Below, in pieces: positions 23,502 to 31,713 of a stretch of 64,000 nucleotides of DNA (position 1 is its first letter; the number at the start of each line of letters is the position of its first letter). Position numbers and translations under genes: made by a program. This stretch comes from Myxococcales bacterium (GTDB lineage Bacteria; Myxococcota_A; Bradymonadia; UBA7976; UBA1532): assembly GCA_020633465.1 (NCBI GenBank), contig JACKDN010000020.1, positions 102,224-166,223 of the forward strand, in the 5' to 3' direction. The notes under the pieces were generated by a model. It saw only the letters and a program-made list of their open reading frames with translations. It did no database searches and was not told the DNA's origin.

Positions 23502-24821
23502 TTGCCCACGGTGAACAAATTCAGCGATTTCGAAGAGTTACACCGTACACCCGGCGAGTGGGTGGGGCGGCACGGGCTGCCGGTCGGTGCGGCCCTGTTC
23601 GACGCGGGCGGGCCGGCGACCGCGCCCGGGCGCTTCGCCGCGCTGGCCCTGCACCCGGCCGAGACGCTGACCTGGCGTGCGGGTGACGCCGGCGACCCCT
23701 TCGCGCTGCTCGAGGCGCTCGCCGGGCGGCGCCCGGCCGACTGGCGCGGAGGCCCCGGGCCCGAGCCGCTGGTGGCCTGCCTGCTGGGCTACGACCTGGG
23801 CCGCGTCGTCGAGCGCGTGCCCGCCCTCGCGCGCGAAGAGCGCCACCTGCCCGATCTGTGGGCGGCGCGCTACGACGCGGCGTGGATTCACGATCGGGCC
23901 ACCGGGCGGGGCCACCTGGTCGGCACGCCCGCCGGGCAGGCCCGCCTCGCCGAGGCCCTGCGCGCCCCCCCGCCGCCCGCGCCAGCCGCGCGCGCCGGCG
24001 CCGCCGCCTGCGAGGCCGACTTCGCCACCTACGCCGCCGCCTTCGAGCGCGTGAAGGCGCACATCCTCGACGGCGACGTCTACCAGGTGAACCTGACGGT
24101 CCGCTTCCGCGCGCCGCTGACCCCCGGCGATCCCGGCGCCCTCTTCACCGCCCTGCACGCGCGCAGCCCCGTGCCCTTCGCCGCCGCCCTGCGCCCCGCG
24201 ACCGACCGCGCCGTGCTCAGCGTCAGCCCCGAGCGCTTCCTCTGCTGGGACGCCGCCGGCCACGTCGAGACGCGCCCCATCAAGGGCACGCGCCCCCGCG
24301 GCGCCACCCCCGTCGCCGACGCCGCGCTCGCCGCCGAGCTGGCCGCCAGCCCCAAGGATCGCGCCGAGCACGTGATGATCGTCGACCTCGAGCGCAACGA
24401 TCTGGGCCGCGTCTGCCGCACCGGCTCGGTGCACGTGCCCCGCCTCTGCGCCCCCGAGCCCTACGCCACCGTGCACCACCTGGTCAGCACCGTCGCGGGC
24501 GAGCTGCGCCCCGACGCCGGCCTGGCCGATCTGCTGCGCGCCACCTTCCCCGGCGGCAGCATCACCGGCGCCCCCAAGCTGCGCGCCATGGAGATCATCG
24601 AGGCCCTCGAGCCCACCCGGCGCGGCCCCTACTGCGGATCGATCGGCTACCTCGACGCGCGCGGCGGCGGCGATCTGAACATCGCCATCCGCACCGCCTG
24701 GGTGGCGGGCGACGCGCTCTACTATCAAGCGGGGGGCGGCGTGGTCGCCGACTCCGAGGCCCGCGCCGAGTGGGACGAGGCCTGGGTCAAGGCGCGCGCC
24801 TTCCTCGACGCGCTCGAGTGA
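23502..24821 (+). CDS. pabB: Aminodeoxychorismate synthase component I
   Basis: Converts chorismate plus ammonia to 4-amino-4-deoxychorismate in the folate pathway; cytoplasmic. The 439 residues carry the chorismate-binding signatures: PIKGTRPRGATP, the catalytic-site segment IVDLERNDLGRVC, FPGGSITGAPK and a Gly-rich C-terminal strand (YYQAGGGVVADS). PIKGT with Lys favours PabB over anthranilate synthase TrpE. Start is TTG 23502 or GTG 23511 (VNKFSDFEEL); neither has a strong ribosome site. No pabA or pabC is adjacent. It diverges from the TldD-like operon. Confidence 0.9.
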   Translation: MPTVNKFSDFEELHRTPGEWVGRHGLPVGAALFDAGGPATAPGRFAALALHPAETLTWRAGDAGDPFALLEALAGRRPADWRGGPGPEPLVACLLGYDLGRVVERVPALAREERHLPDLWAARYDAAWIHDRATGRGHLVGTPAGQARLAEALRAPPPPAPAARAGAAACEADFATYAAAFERVKAHILDGDVYQVNLTVRFRAPLTPGDPGALFTALHARSPVPFAAALRPATDRAVLSVSPERFLCWDAAGHVETRPIKGTRPRGATPVADAALAAELAASPKDRAEHVMIVDLERNDLGRVCRTGSVHVPRLCAPEPYATVHHLVSTVAGELRPDAGLADLLRATFPGGSITGAPKLRAMEIIEALEPTRRGPYCGSIGYLDARGGGDLNIAIRTAWVAGDALYYQAGGGVVADSEARAEWDEAWVKARAFLDALE

Positions 24822-24834
24822 CGCGAGGCGGCGG

Positions 24835-25275
24835 CTACTGGAAGGACGACTTCTCGGCCTTCCACGGCCCGCCGTTGGCGTTGTCGTCGTCGAAGCCCCA
24901 GCGCCCCTCCATCACCTTCTGGTCGCGGCTGATGCGCAACCAGCCGCGCCCGCGCGCGGGGAAGATGGCCGCGACGGCGTTGCCGGGCTTGATCCACTCG
25001 ACCCACAGGATGTCGCCCTCGATGGTGCCGCGCAGGGTGCCGTTGTGATCGGGCCCGCGCGGATCCTCGTAGCTGCCGGTGACCAGGTTCTTGCCCTGCT
25101 GCACCAGCTTCATGTCGCCGAACTCGCGGCTGTACCACGTGCCGCTCAGGTTCAGGTCGGGGATGGCGGGCCCCGGCTTCACCTCGGGCTTGGTCGGCGC
25201 CGAGCTGCAGCCCGTGCCGACCACGGCGAGGCCGGCGATGGCGAACAGGGCGAAAGCGACGAACGACCGGAGCAT
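24835..25275 (-). CDS. Small lipoprotein of unknown function
   Basis: 146 residues: signal and lipobox (FALFAIAGLAVVGTGCSSA), a Pro-rich spacer, then a compact beta-rich domain (LNLSGTWYSREFGDMKLVQQ, TLRGTIEGDILWVEW) resembling lipocalin-like or avidin-like small barrels; the GTW...G...GxI pattern is suggestive only. The ATG at 25275 has a strong ribosome site (GAGGAGG). Converges on pabB with a 13-bp gap and follows lpxC on the same strand after 85 bp. Confidence 0.7.
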   Translation of the reverse strand: MLRSFVAFALFAIAGLAVVGTGCSSAPTKPEVKPGPAIPDLNLSGTWYSREFGDMKLVQQGKNLVTGSYEDPRGPDHNGTLRGTIEGDILWVEWIKPGNAVAAIFPARGRGWLRISRDQKVMEGRWGFDDDNANGGPWKAEKSSFQ

Positions 25276-25360
25276 GAGACCTCCTCGGTGCGACGTGGAC
25301 GGCCACGGTACACCCGCGTTGTTGCAAGGTCGCGGACTCAAATCAAGAAACGGCGCCCGG

Positions 25361-26140
25361 TCAGGCGGCCCCGCGCAGGGCGCGCACCAGCGCGTGGTGC
25401 AGCGCGTGACCGCCCCGGTAGGCCACCACCCGCGCCTGCAGCGGCCGCCCCAGAAGCGCCAGATCGCCCAGTAGATCCAACCACTTGTGGCGCGCCGGCT
25501 CGTCATCGAAGCGCAGCCCGCCGGGGTTGACCGGCTCGCCGGCGTCGTCGAACACCAGCGTGTTGGCCAGCGCCGCGCCCTTCGCCAGCCCGGCCTTCTC
25601 GAGGCGCGCGCGATCGCGCAGGAAGCCGAAGGTGCGCGCGGTCGAGGCCGCGGTGAACGCGCCCAGCGTCGCGTCGAAGCGCTGCCGCCCCAGCCCCCGA
25701 TAGGCCACGTCCACCGCCAACGAAGGCACCTCGGCCGGCAGTGCGCGCACCCAGCGATCGCCGTCGCGCACCTCGACGGGCCCCCTCAGCACCAGCGGCT
25801 CGCGCTGTCCCTTCTGCTCGAGCGGCTCGAGCCCCTCGCGGAAGGGCCCCGCGCTGCCGTCGAGGATGGGCACCTCGCCCCCCTTCACTCGCACGTCGCA
25901 GTCGTCGATGCCCACGCCGGCCAGCGCCGCCAGCAGGTGCTCGACCGTGCGCACCGGCCCGTCGTCCGTGTCGATCGTCGTACACCACGCGCCGTCGATC
26001 ACGTGCTCGATGGTGGCCGGTCGGCCGTTGATCCGGCGCCCGTGCCCCGACCTCGCCGGCGCCACGATCACCGCGCAGGGCAACCCCGAGTGCAGCCCCC
26101 GCCCCGCCCACGCCCGCTCGCTCCGCACCGTCGTCCGCAT
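25361..26140 (-). CDS. lpxC: UDP-3-O-acyl-N-acetylglucosamine deacetylase LpxC
   Basis: Zinc deacetylase for the committed step of lipid A synthesis; cytoplasmic, membrane-associated. 259 residues, shorter than the usual 300 or so. Visible landmarks: GRGLHSG near the start, the zinc His in VEHLLAALAGVGIDDC, the substrate segment ARTFGFLRD, and HKWLDLLGDLALLG carrying the second zinc His and Asp. ATG 26140 chosen; longer frames lack LpxC-like sequence. The shorter length comes from compact loops; key residues are kept, so it should be functional. Its presence shows an LPS-type outer membrane. It diverges from the gene at 26200. Confidence 0.92.
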   Translation of the reverse strand: MRTTVRSERAWAGRGLHSGLPCAVIVAPARSGHGRRINGRPATIEHVIDGAWCTTIDTDDGPVRTVEHLLAALAGVGIDDCDVRVKGGEVPILDGSAGPFREGLEPLEQKGQREPLVLRGPVEVRDGDRWVRALPAEVPSLAVDVAYRGLGRQRFDATLGAFTAASTARTFGFLRDRARLEKAGLAKGAALANTLVFDDAGEPVNPGGLRFDDEPARHKWLDLLGDLALLGRPLQARVVAYRGGHALHHALVRALRGAA

Positions 26141-26199
26141 TGCACCGCCGCCTCGGTCGATGCACGATGGTGCCCCGAAGCCGGCCGCCCGCAAAGCCC

Positions 26200-26859
26200 A
26201 TGCGCACCCTGCCCCTGATTCTGGCCTCCGCGGTCGCGCTCTGCGGCTGCGGCGAGGACGACGCGGCCGCGGTCGACGCCGGCGTCTCGTGCGAGCAGCC
26301 GGCCTTCGTCACCCTCGACGAGGCCTACGACGTCTTCACCTACGAGGCCAGCGCGCGGGCCGACGGCTCGGGCGCTTGCTCGGTGGCCGGCGCCCTGCCC
26401 CGCCACACCATCACCTGGGACGACGCGTCGGCCGCCTGCGCCGCCGAGGGCTGGCGCCTGTGCACCGCCGCCGAGCTGCGGCGCGCGTGCGCCGGGCCGC
26501 AGGGCAACGCCTTCACCTGGGGCAACACCTTCCGCGGCGGCGTCTGCAACCTGCGCGAGGCGTACACCCTGCCCGACGGCGACGGCCGCGCCGGGCCGGC
26601 CCCGTGCGGCGCCTTCCCCGACTGCGTCAGCGCCGAGGGCCTGCACGACCTGACCGGCAACCTGTGGGAGTGGGTGTCCGACGCGCCGCCGAGCGATCCG
26701 GCCGGCCACATCTACCAAGGGGCCGGCTGGAAGACGATCGCCCAGATGCACCACGACGAGAACCAGGCCTGCGACGCGCAGTCGACGCTGGTGGCCGCCT
26801 TCGCGACGACCTACGCGGACGATCACGTCGGCTTCCGCTGCTGCCGGGACGCGCGGTGA
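26200..26859 (+). CDS. Formylglycine-generating-enzyme-like (SUMF1/FGE-sulfatase domain) lipoprotein
   Basis: 219 residues: short lipoprotein signal (MRTLPLILASAVALCGCGED), then an FGE-sulfatase-type fold with the family pattern ACAAEGWRLCTAAELRRAC and the hallmark GLHDLTGNLWEWVSDAP, ending VGFRCCRD. Many FGE-fold proteins are not real formylglycine enzymes but binding or structural domains; the paired active-site cysteines of true FGEs cannot be assigned here. Cys-rich, so probably disulfide-bonded outside the cell. Its TGA overlaps the next gene's GTG (GTGA). Confidence 0.8.
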   Translation: MRTLPLILASAVALCGCGEDDAAAVDAGVSCEQPAFVTLDEAYDVFTYEASARADGSGACSVAGALPRHTITWDDASAACAAEGWRLCTAAELRRACAGPQGNAFTWGNTFRGGVCNLREAYTLPDGDGRAGPAPCGAFPDCVSAEGLHDLTGNLWEWVSDAPPSDPAGHIYQGAGWKTIAQMHHDENQACDAQSTLVAAFATTYADDHVGFRCCRDAR

Positions 26860-27527
26860 CGGTGCAGGCCAACGAGACCCAGGTGCGCTTTCAGCTCCGG
26901 TGGCTGCTGCTGCTGATCTCGGTGGTGGTGCTGGTGCTGCTGCGCAACGACCGGCTGGCGCTGGCGTTGTACGTGGGCGCGGTGGTGCTGGCGGTGGCCG
27001 CGTGGGTGCTGATGGTGCCGCGGCGGGTGGCCGAGGCCGAGCGGCGCTTCCACCGCGAGGCGCTGCGCTGCCTGGCCAACGACGACTACCCCGGGCTGAC
27101 GGCGCTGGCCGACAAGCAGTGGCTGCTGAAGCGCTTCGGGCGCAAGCACGTGCTGCCCGACACGCTGGGGCTGGCGGCGGCGGCCAGCGGCGATCACGCG
27201 GTGGCGCGGCGGCTGTACCTCGAGGCGCTGGGGCACGCGCCGCCCGAGGAGCGCGCGCGCATCGAGCTGAACCTGGCCGGCGAGGAGATGGCGCTGGGCC
27301 TGCTGGACGCGGCCGAGGGGCGGTACCGGTCGGTGCTGGCGCGGCGGCCGGATCAGAGCATGGCGCTGGCCAACCTGGGGCGCATCCTGCTGCAGAAGGG
27401 CGAAGAGCTGACCGAGGCCGCCGGGCTGCTGCGGCGGGCGGCGCCGCTGGCGGATCCGCGCGAGGCCGACGAGCTGCTGGCGCTGGCCGACGAGGCCGAG
27501 GCGCGCGCGGGCCGCCGGCGCGTGTGA
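26856..27527 (+). CDS. TPR-containing inner-membrane protein
   Basis: 223 residues starting with GTG 26856, overlapping the FGE-like gene by 4 bp. Two adjacent membrane helices (about 14-50: LRWLLLLISVVVLVLL, then LALYVGAVVLAVAAWVLM) are followed by a cytoplasmic-type helical domain with TPR-like repeats (HAVARRLYLEALGHAPPEER, DAAEGRYRSVLARRPDQSMA). No enzyme motif. Translational coupling implies it works with the lipoprotein upstream, though the two would sit in different compartments. Confidence 0.75.
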   Translation: MTVQANETQVRFQLRWLLLLISVVVLVLLRNDRLALALYVGAVVLAVAAWVLMVPRRVAEAERRFHREALRCLANDDYPGLTALADKQWLLKRFGRKHVLPDTLGLAAAASGDHAVARRLYLEALGHAPPEERARIELNLAGEEMALGLLDAAEGRYRSVLARRPDQSMALANLGRILLQKGEELTEAAGLLRRAAPLADPREADELLALADEAEARAGRRRV

Positions 27528-27657
27528 CCGGGTCGCAGCGACCCTCGGACCGCGTCTGCCGCGCCGCTCTCCGCTGACCCCGTGAGACCCTCCGCCGCGC
27601 GGGCGCGCGGCGATCATTCGATCACGGCACTCAGTGACATCACGCGCGACAACCGCA

Positions 27658-27677
27658 CGTGATCACGCGTGATCACG
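27658..27677. promoter_or_regulatory. Two tandem 10-bp palindromes (CGTGATCACG x2)
   Basis: CGTGATCACG occurs twice head to tail with no gap, in a stretch rich in GATCA elements (27611-27680). It lies about 40-60 bp upstream of a sigma-54-like promoter, a typical place for an activator binding site. Confidence 0.5.
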
Positions 27678-27689
27678 CGACGAAAAATG

Positions 27690-27704
27690 TGGCACACGGT
27701 GCCA
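27690..27704. promoter_or_regulatory. Dyad TGGCAC-ACG-GTGCCA
   Basis: Perfect 6-bp inverted repeat with a 3-bp centre between the tandem palindromes and the sigma-54-like promoter. Either half also resembles a -24 box. Confidence 0.4.
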
Positions 27705-27719
27705 ACGGCCTCCGCGACG

Positions 27720-27735
27720 TGGCACGCCCCTTGAA
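27720..27735 (+). promoter_or_regulatory. Sigma-54-like promoter
   Basis: TGGCACGCCCCTTGAA matches the -24/-12 consensus (TGGCACG, four bases, TTGCA) in all but the GC of the -12 box, which reads GA. Predicted start lies about 35 nt before the ATG at 27784. The -12 mismatch is in a key position, so confidence is moderate. Confidence 0.45.
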
Positions 27736-27783
27736 CTAAGGGGGCCGCGAACCCGCACCACTCGCACCTTGGAGACCGACCCG

Positions 27784-30003
27784 ATGCGCTTCACCCTCAC
27801 CCGCTCGCTGCGCTGGCTCGCCGTCGCCGCGCTGGCCACCGGCTGCGCCGACGCGACCGACACCCCCGACGCCCCCGTCGACAACGACCCGCCCGTCTTC
27901 GCTGGCGTGGGCGTGAAGGCCGACGGCTTCGCCCTGGCCCCCGAGGGCTACGAGGCCGAGGCCATCCTGCGCGCGGCGAACACGTTGACGCTGGCCCAGC
28001 TCGACGACGACGCCGCGCTCGACGCGCGGGCCGCCCGCAACATCGTCGCCGCCCGCGACGCCAACGGCCCCTTCGACAGCGTCATCGCCCTCGACGACGT
28101 GCCCTACGTCGGCCAGCGCGCGTTCTCGCAGCTCTTGTCCTACGCCGAGCGCCAGGGCTGGATCGGCCACTGCGGCGACGGCGTGATCAACGGCGGCGAG
28201 GCCTGCGACGGCGGCGACGACTGCGACGCGAGCTGCGGCCTCGACGTCGCCGGCGGCCCCACCGGCGTCTTCGTGCACGGCGTCGAAGAGGGCACCTACG
28301 CCGCCCTCGGCCTGCTGGCGGCCGCCAACACGCTCGACCACGCGACGCTGGACGACGCCGTCGGCCTCGACGCCCGCGCCGCGCAGGCCATCGTCGACGA
28401 CCGCCCCTTCGCCAACCTGGCCGACCTCGACGCCGCCAGCTACGTGGGCGAGCGCGCGTTCGGCAAGCTGGGCGCCTACGCGGCCGACCACGGCCTCGTG
28501 CCCGCCTGCGGCGACGGCGCGGTGCAGCCCGGCCTCGAGACCTGCGACGACGGCAACACCGCCGACGGCGACGGCTGCGACGCCACCTGCGGCGGCGAGG
28601 ACAGCACGCCGCCCCCCGCCGGCGGCTACGACACCCCGGTGGTGCACGGCGTCCACGAGGGCACCTACGCCGCGCTCGGCATCCTGCGCGCCGCCAACCA
28701 GAGCGACCTGGCCACGCTCGACGACGTGATCGACCTCGACGTGCGCGCCGCCAAGGCCATCTTCTACGGCCGCCAGGCCAACGGTGAGTTCGGCAGCCTG
28801 GCCGACCTCGACGCCGCCAGCTACGTCGGCGCCGACGCCTTCGAGAAGCTGCTGGCCTACGCCCAGACCAACGCGCTGCTGCCCACCTGCGGCGACGGCG
28901 TCGTGCAGCCCGTCGAAGAGACCTGCGACGGCACGGCCGGCTGCGACGCCAGCTGCGAGCGCACCTTCCACTGCGGCGACGGCGTCGTCGAGGTGGGCGA
29001 GCAGTGCGACGACGGCAACGTCGACGCCGACGACGGCTGCAGCAACCTGTGCCAGTGGGAGATCGCGCGCTCGGACGGCAGCAACCGCACCTACGAGACC
29101 GCGCTCGAGATCGGCACCTACACGCACTTCACCGGCAACTTCAGCGCGCGCAGCGGGCACCACTACTGGACCTTCACCATCGACCGGCCGTCGCGCGTGT
29201 CGATCGACCTGATGGGCTACAGCCGCAACGAGCCCATCACGCGGGCGCAGTTCGAGGCGGGCGCCGTGCCCGGCGCGCCCAACCAGGGCGACGGCTGGAG
29301 CATCGGCGAGCACGACGTGCCCAACGCGTTCCACCAGAGCATCGCGTTCTGGCGCTGGTACTGGGACGATCGCTGCAGCAGCAGCGGCTGCAGCCTGCCC
29401 GACTACAACTCGGTGAAGAAGTACCAGAAGCTGGACGGCCCCGATTACACCCGGCAGCTCGCGCCCGGCACCTACTACATCGGCTTCCACACCGGCGCCG
29501 GCAACTCGAACTACAGCCCCTCGATGAGCTACCTGGGCCGCCTGATCATCGAGCCCACCGGCGACATCTGCGGCAACGGCGTGGTGGACGACGGCGAGGC
29601 CTGCGACGACGGCAACGCGATCGACGGCGACGGCTGCACCCGCGCCTGCGACCTCGAGACGCGCACCGAGAGCGAGCGCAACGACGACCTCGAGAGCGCC
29701 GATCCCCTCGACGCCTTCCGCCTGGTGCGCGGCACGAACACCGCCGGCGACGCCGACTGGTTCGTCTTCCACGTGGCCGACGGCTGGCTCGACGCGCGGC
29801 TGCGCGGCACCTGCCCCTTCGACGCCACCTTCGCGCTGTACGACGACGCGGGCGACCTGGTGGCCGAGGACGACGACGGCGCGGGCGGCTACTGCCCGGC
29901 GCTGGCCCTCGAGGGGCTGAGCGACGGCTACTACTACCTGCGCATCGCCCACGCCGACGCGCGTATCGCGGGCGGCGGGTACCTGATCGACATCCAGCGC
30001 TGA
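27784..30003 (+). CDS. Surface lipoprotein with helix-hairpin-helix and DUF4215 Cys-rich repeats
   Basis: 739 residues. Lipoprotein signal (LRWLAVAALATGCADA), then three copies of a helix-hairpin-helix module (AILRAANTLTLAQLDDD...; ALGLLAAANTLDHATLDD; ALGILRAANQSDLATLDD) alternating with Cys-rich DUF4215 units such as CDDGNTADGDGCDATC and CDDGNVDADDGCSNLC, a central beta domain (about 435-590), another DUF4215 unit (CDDGNAIDGDGCTRAC) and a C-terminal PPC-like domain (DADWFVFHVADG). ATG 27784 preferred (GGAG upstream; signal begins here) over TTG 27769. HhH modules of this sort occur in ComEA and T2SS-type DNA- or protein-binding proteins; the ligand is unknown. Controlled by a sigma-54-like promoter. 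Confidence 0.85.
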   Translation: MRFTLTRSLRWLAVAALATGCADATDTPDAPVDNDPPVFAGVGVKADGFALAPEGYEAEAILRAANTLTLAQLDDDAALDARAARNIVAARDANGPFDSVIALDDVPYVGQRAFSQLLSYAERQGWIGHCGDGVINGGEACDGGDDCDASCGLDVAGGPTGVFVHGVEEGTYAALGLLAAANTLDHATLDDAVGLDARAAQAIVDDRPFANLADLDAASYVGERAFGKLGAYAADHGLVPACGDGAVQPGLETCDDGNTADGDGCDATCGGEDSTPPPAGGYDTPVVHGVHEGTYAALGILRAANQSDLATLDDVIDLDVRAAKAIFYGRQANGEFGSLADLDAASYVGADAFEKLLAYAQTNALLPTCGDGVVQPVEETCDGTAGCDASCERTFHCGDGVVEVGEQCDDGNVDADDGCSNLCQWEIARSDGSNRTYETALEIGTYTHFTGNFSARSGHHYWTFTIDRPSRVSIDLMGYSRNEPITRAQFEAGAVPGAPNQGDGWSIGEHDVPNAFHQSIAFWRWYWDDRCSSSGCSLPDYNSVKKYQKLDGPDYTRQLAPGTYYIGFHTGAGNSNYSPSMSYLGRLIIEPTGDICGNGVVDDGEACDDGNAIDGDGCTRACDLETRTESERNDDLESADPLDAFRLVRGTNTAGDADWFVFHVADGWLDARLRGTCPFDATFALYDDAGDLVAEDDDGAGGYCPALALEGLSDGYYYLRIAHADARIAGGGYLIDIQR

Positions 30004-30046
30004 CGCCCTGCCGGGCCGCCAGCGCCTCCTCGGCGCGCGCCGGCCC

Positions 30047-30062
30047 GTCCCCTTCTGGGGAC
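30047..30062. terminator. Hairpin between convergent genes
   Basis: GTCCCC-TTCT-GGGGAC, a perfect 6-bp stem with a tetraloop, in the 68-bp gap between convergent genes. No T tract. Confidence 0.4.
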
Positions 30063-30071
30063 GACGCCCAC

Positions 30072-30683
30072 CTACGACTCGCCCGCCTCGGCCACCTCGG
30101 ACAGCGTGCGCCCCGTCTTCACCGACTCGCTCTGGGTCGACGTCGGGTTGCGGCGCGCGTCCGCGGCGTCGTCCTTCATCTTCACCAGCAGCCAACGCTC
30201 GTCGTCGCCCGTCGCCACGCGGGTCAGGGCGTAGCCGCCGCGGATCTTCTCGCCCTCGAGCCACACCGACAGGTGCCCGTCGTCCAGGGCGCGGCGCACC
30301 GGGATCGTCTCGTCGTCGTCGTCCGTGGTGCGGTTCTCGTAGGTGCCGCGATCCCAGACGATGACCGCGCCGCCGCCGTACTGATCCTCGGGGATGGTGC
30401 CCTCGAAGTCGGCGTAGTCCAGCGGGTGATCCTCCGTCGGCACCGCCAGGCGCTTCTCGCGGGGATCGGTGGACGGACCCTTGGGCACCGCCCACGACTT
30501 CAGCACGCCGTCGGCCTCGAGGCGCAGGTCGTAGTGCAGCGTCGAGGCGTCGTGCTTCTGGATGACGAAGCGGGCCGTGTCGGTGTCGTCGGGCGAGGCG
30601 TCGGCGTCGTCGCCGCTGGGCTCGGGGGTGCGACCGAAGGATCGCTTGGCGTGGTAGTCGGTCAGATCGGATGGCATGGTCAC
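30072..30683 (-). CDS. Stand-alone LigD-type 3'-phosphoesterase
   Basis: 203-residue protein equal to the N-terminal phosphoesterase domain of bacterial LigD, which trims 3' ends in non-homologous end joining. Signatures: FVIQKHDASTLHYDLRLE (with His and Asp for metal), LKSWAVPKGPS, TEDHPLDYADFEGTIP and QYGGGAVIVWD. No polymerase or ligase domain is attached and no Ku gene adjoins. GTG 30683 overlaps the MscS stop by 4 bp; ATG 30677 is an alternative. The charged tail (from about 170) is not part of the domain. Confidence 0.93.
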   Translation of the reverse strand: MTMPSDLTDYHAKRSFGRTPEPSGDDADASPDDTDTARFVIQKHDASTLHYDLRLEADGVLKSWAVPKGPSTDPREKRLAVPTEDHPLDYADFEGTIPEDQYGGGAVIVWDRGTYENRTTDDDDETIPVRRALDDGHLSVWLEGEKIRGGYALTRVATGDDERWLLVKMKDDAADARRNPTSTQSESVKTGRTLSEVAEAGES

Positions 30684-31579
30684 GCTCCGCTCGCCGCGCG
30701 TCCCTCCGCGTCCTCGGCCTCGTCACCGCCCGGGGCGACCGACCGCAGCACGGTGGGATCGACGCTGAAGGTCTCGAAGGGCATCTCGACGTCGGCCCCG
30801 CGCAGGGCCTCGAACATCCGCTCGCGCAGCTCGACGCGCAGCGCGGTGTGCTGCCGCTCGTCGTCGATCCACGCCCGCAGCTGCACCGCGACGTTGTAGT
30901 CGTTCAGGGCCGTCACGACGACGGCCGGCGCCGGCTCGGTCAGGTAGCGGGCGTCGCCCTCGACCACCGCCAGCAGCAGCCGGCGCACCCGCCCGAGATC
31001 CTCGCCGGTGCCCACCGTCACGTCGACGTCCAAGCGCAGGTGCGGGAAGTTGGTGTAGGACGCCACCGTCGAGTTGACCACCGCGTTGTTGGGGATGGCC
31101 AGCATGCGCCCGTCGACCGTCACCACGCGGGTCGAGCGCATGGTGATGGCGTCCACGCGCCCGTAGTGGCCGTCGATCTCGACCAGATCACCCAGCACGA
31201 AGGGGCGATCCCAGAAGATGAAGATGCCGCTGATGATGTTCGACAGGGCGTCGCGCGCGGCGAAGCCGATGGTCAGGCCCAGGATCCCCAGGCTGGCGAT
31301 GATCGACGCGGTGTCGATGCCCACCTGCCCCAGCGCGGCGACGGTGCCGACGGTCAGCAGGACGTACTTGGCGGTGGCCTCGATGAAGCTGCGCGCGGTG
31401 ATGTCGGCCGCCGTGCGATGGGCGACCACCTTGATGGCGCGGTCGACGAGGCGCCAGAGGAGATAGAAGACGGCGAAGGTGGCGAGGGCGACCAGCAGGT
31501 CGGGCAGCTTGGCGCTCAGCCAGGCGGCGATGGCTTCGGGGCCGAAACGATCCGCCAGCCGATCGAGCACCTCGCCCAT
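30680..31579 (-). CDS. MscS-family mechanosensitive channel
   Basis: 299 residues: three membrane helices in the first 120 residues, the pore-lining TM3 (IASLGILGLTIGFAARDALS), the linker GIFIFWDRPFVLGDLVEIDG and the cytoplasmic beta/alpha domain (VDAITMRSTRVVTVDGRML, IPNNAVVNSTVASYTN). Releases solutes under hypo-osmotic stress. ATG 31579 has a good ribosome site (GGGAGG). Co-translated with the phosphoesterase gene, an odd pairing. Confidence 0.95.
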   Translation of the reverse strand: MGEVLDRLADRFGPEAIAAWLSAKLPDLLVALATFAVFYLLWRLVDRAIKVVAHRTAADITARSFIEATAKYVLLTVGTVAALGQVGIDTASIIASLGILGLTIGFAARDALSNIISGIFIFWDRPFVLGDLVEIDGHYGRVDAITMRSTRVVTVDGRMLAIPNNAVVNSTVASYTNFPHLRLDVDVTVGTGEDLGRVRRLLLAVVEGDARYLTEPAPAVVVTALNDYNVAVQLRAWIDDERQHTALRVELRERMFEALRGADVEMPFETFSVDPTVLRSVAPGGDEAEDAEGRAASGA

Positions 31580-31713
31580 GACACCTCCCGTCCGTCGCGC
31601 GTCGATCGACGCGCTCGCCGAGTCGATTCGCCGAGCGGGCCAGCCGTCGCGCGCCGCTCGACCGGGCGCGCCGCCGATCCCTCTGCGTGGCGGACTGCAT
31701 TCACGTCCGCCGC

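Noticed and set aside
23502..24821. Anthranilate synthase component I (trpE)
   Set aside because: PIKGT with Lys at the key position and lack of trp genes nearby favour pabB.
26200..26859. True formylglycine-generating enzyme for sulfatases
   Set aside because: No sulfatase nearby and active-site cysteines cannot be assigned, so only the fold is claimed.
30072..30683. Part of a complete NHEJ system
   Set aside because: Only the phosphoesterase domain is present; no Ku, polymerase or ligase gene in the window.
27736..30726. Long minus-strand open frame opposite the HhH/DUF4215 lipoprotein
   Set aside because: Val/Ala/Gly-rich antisense shadow. The plus strand has regular cysteine spacing and a lipobox.
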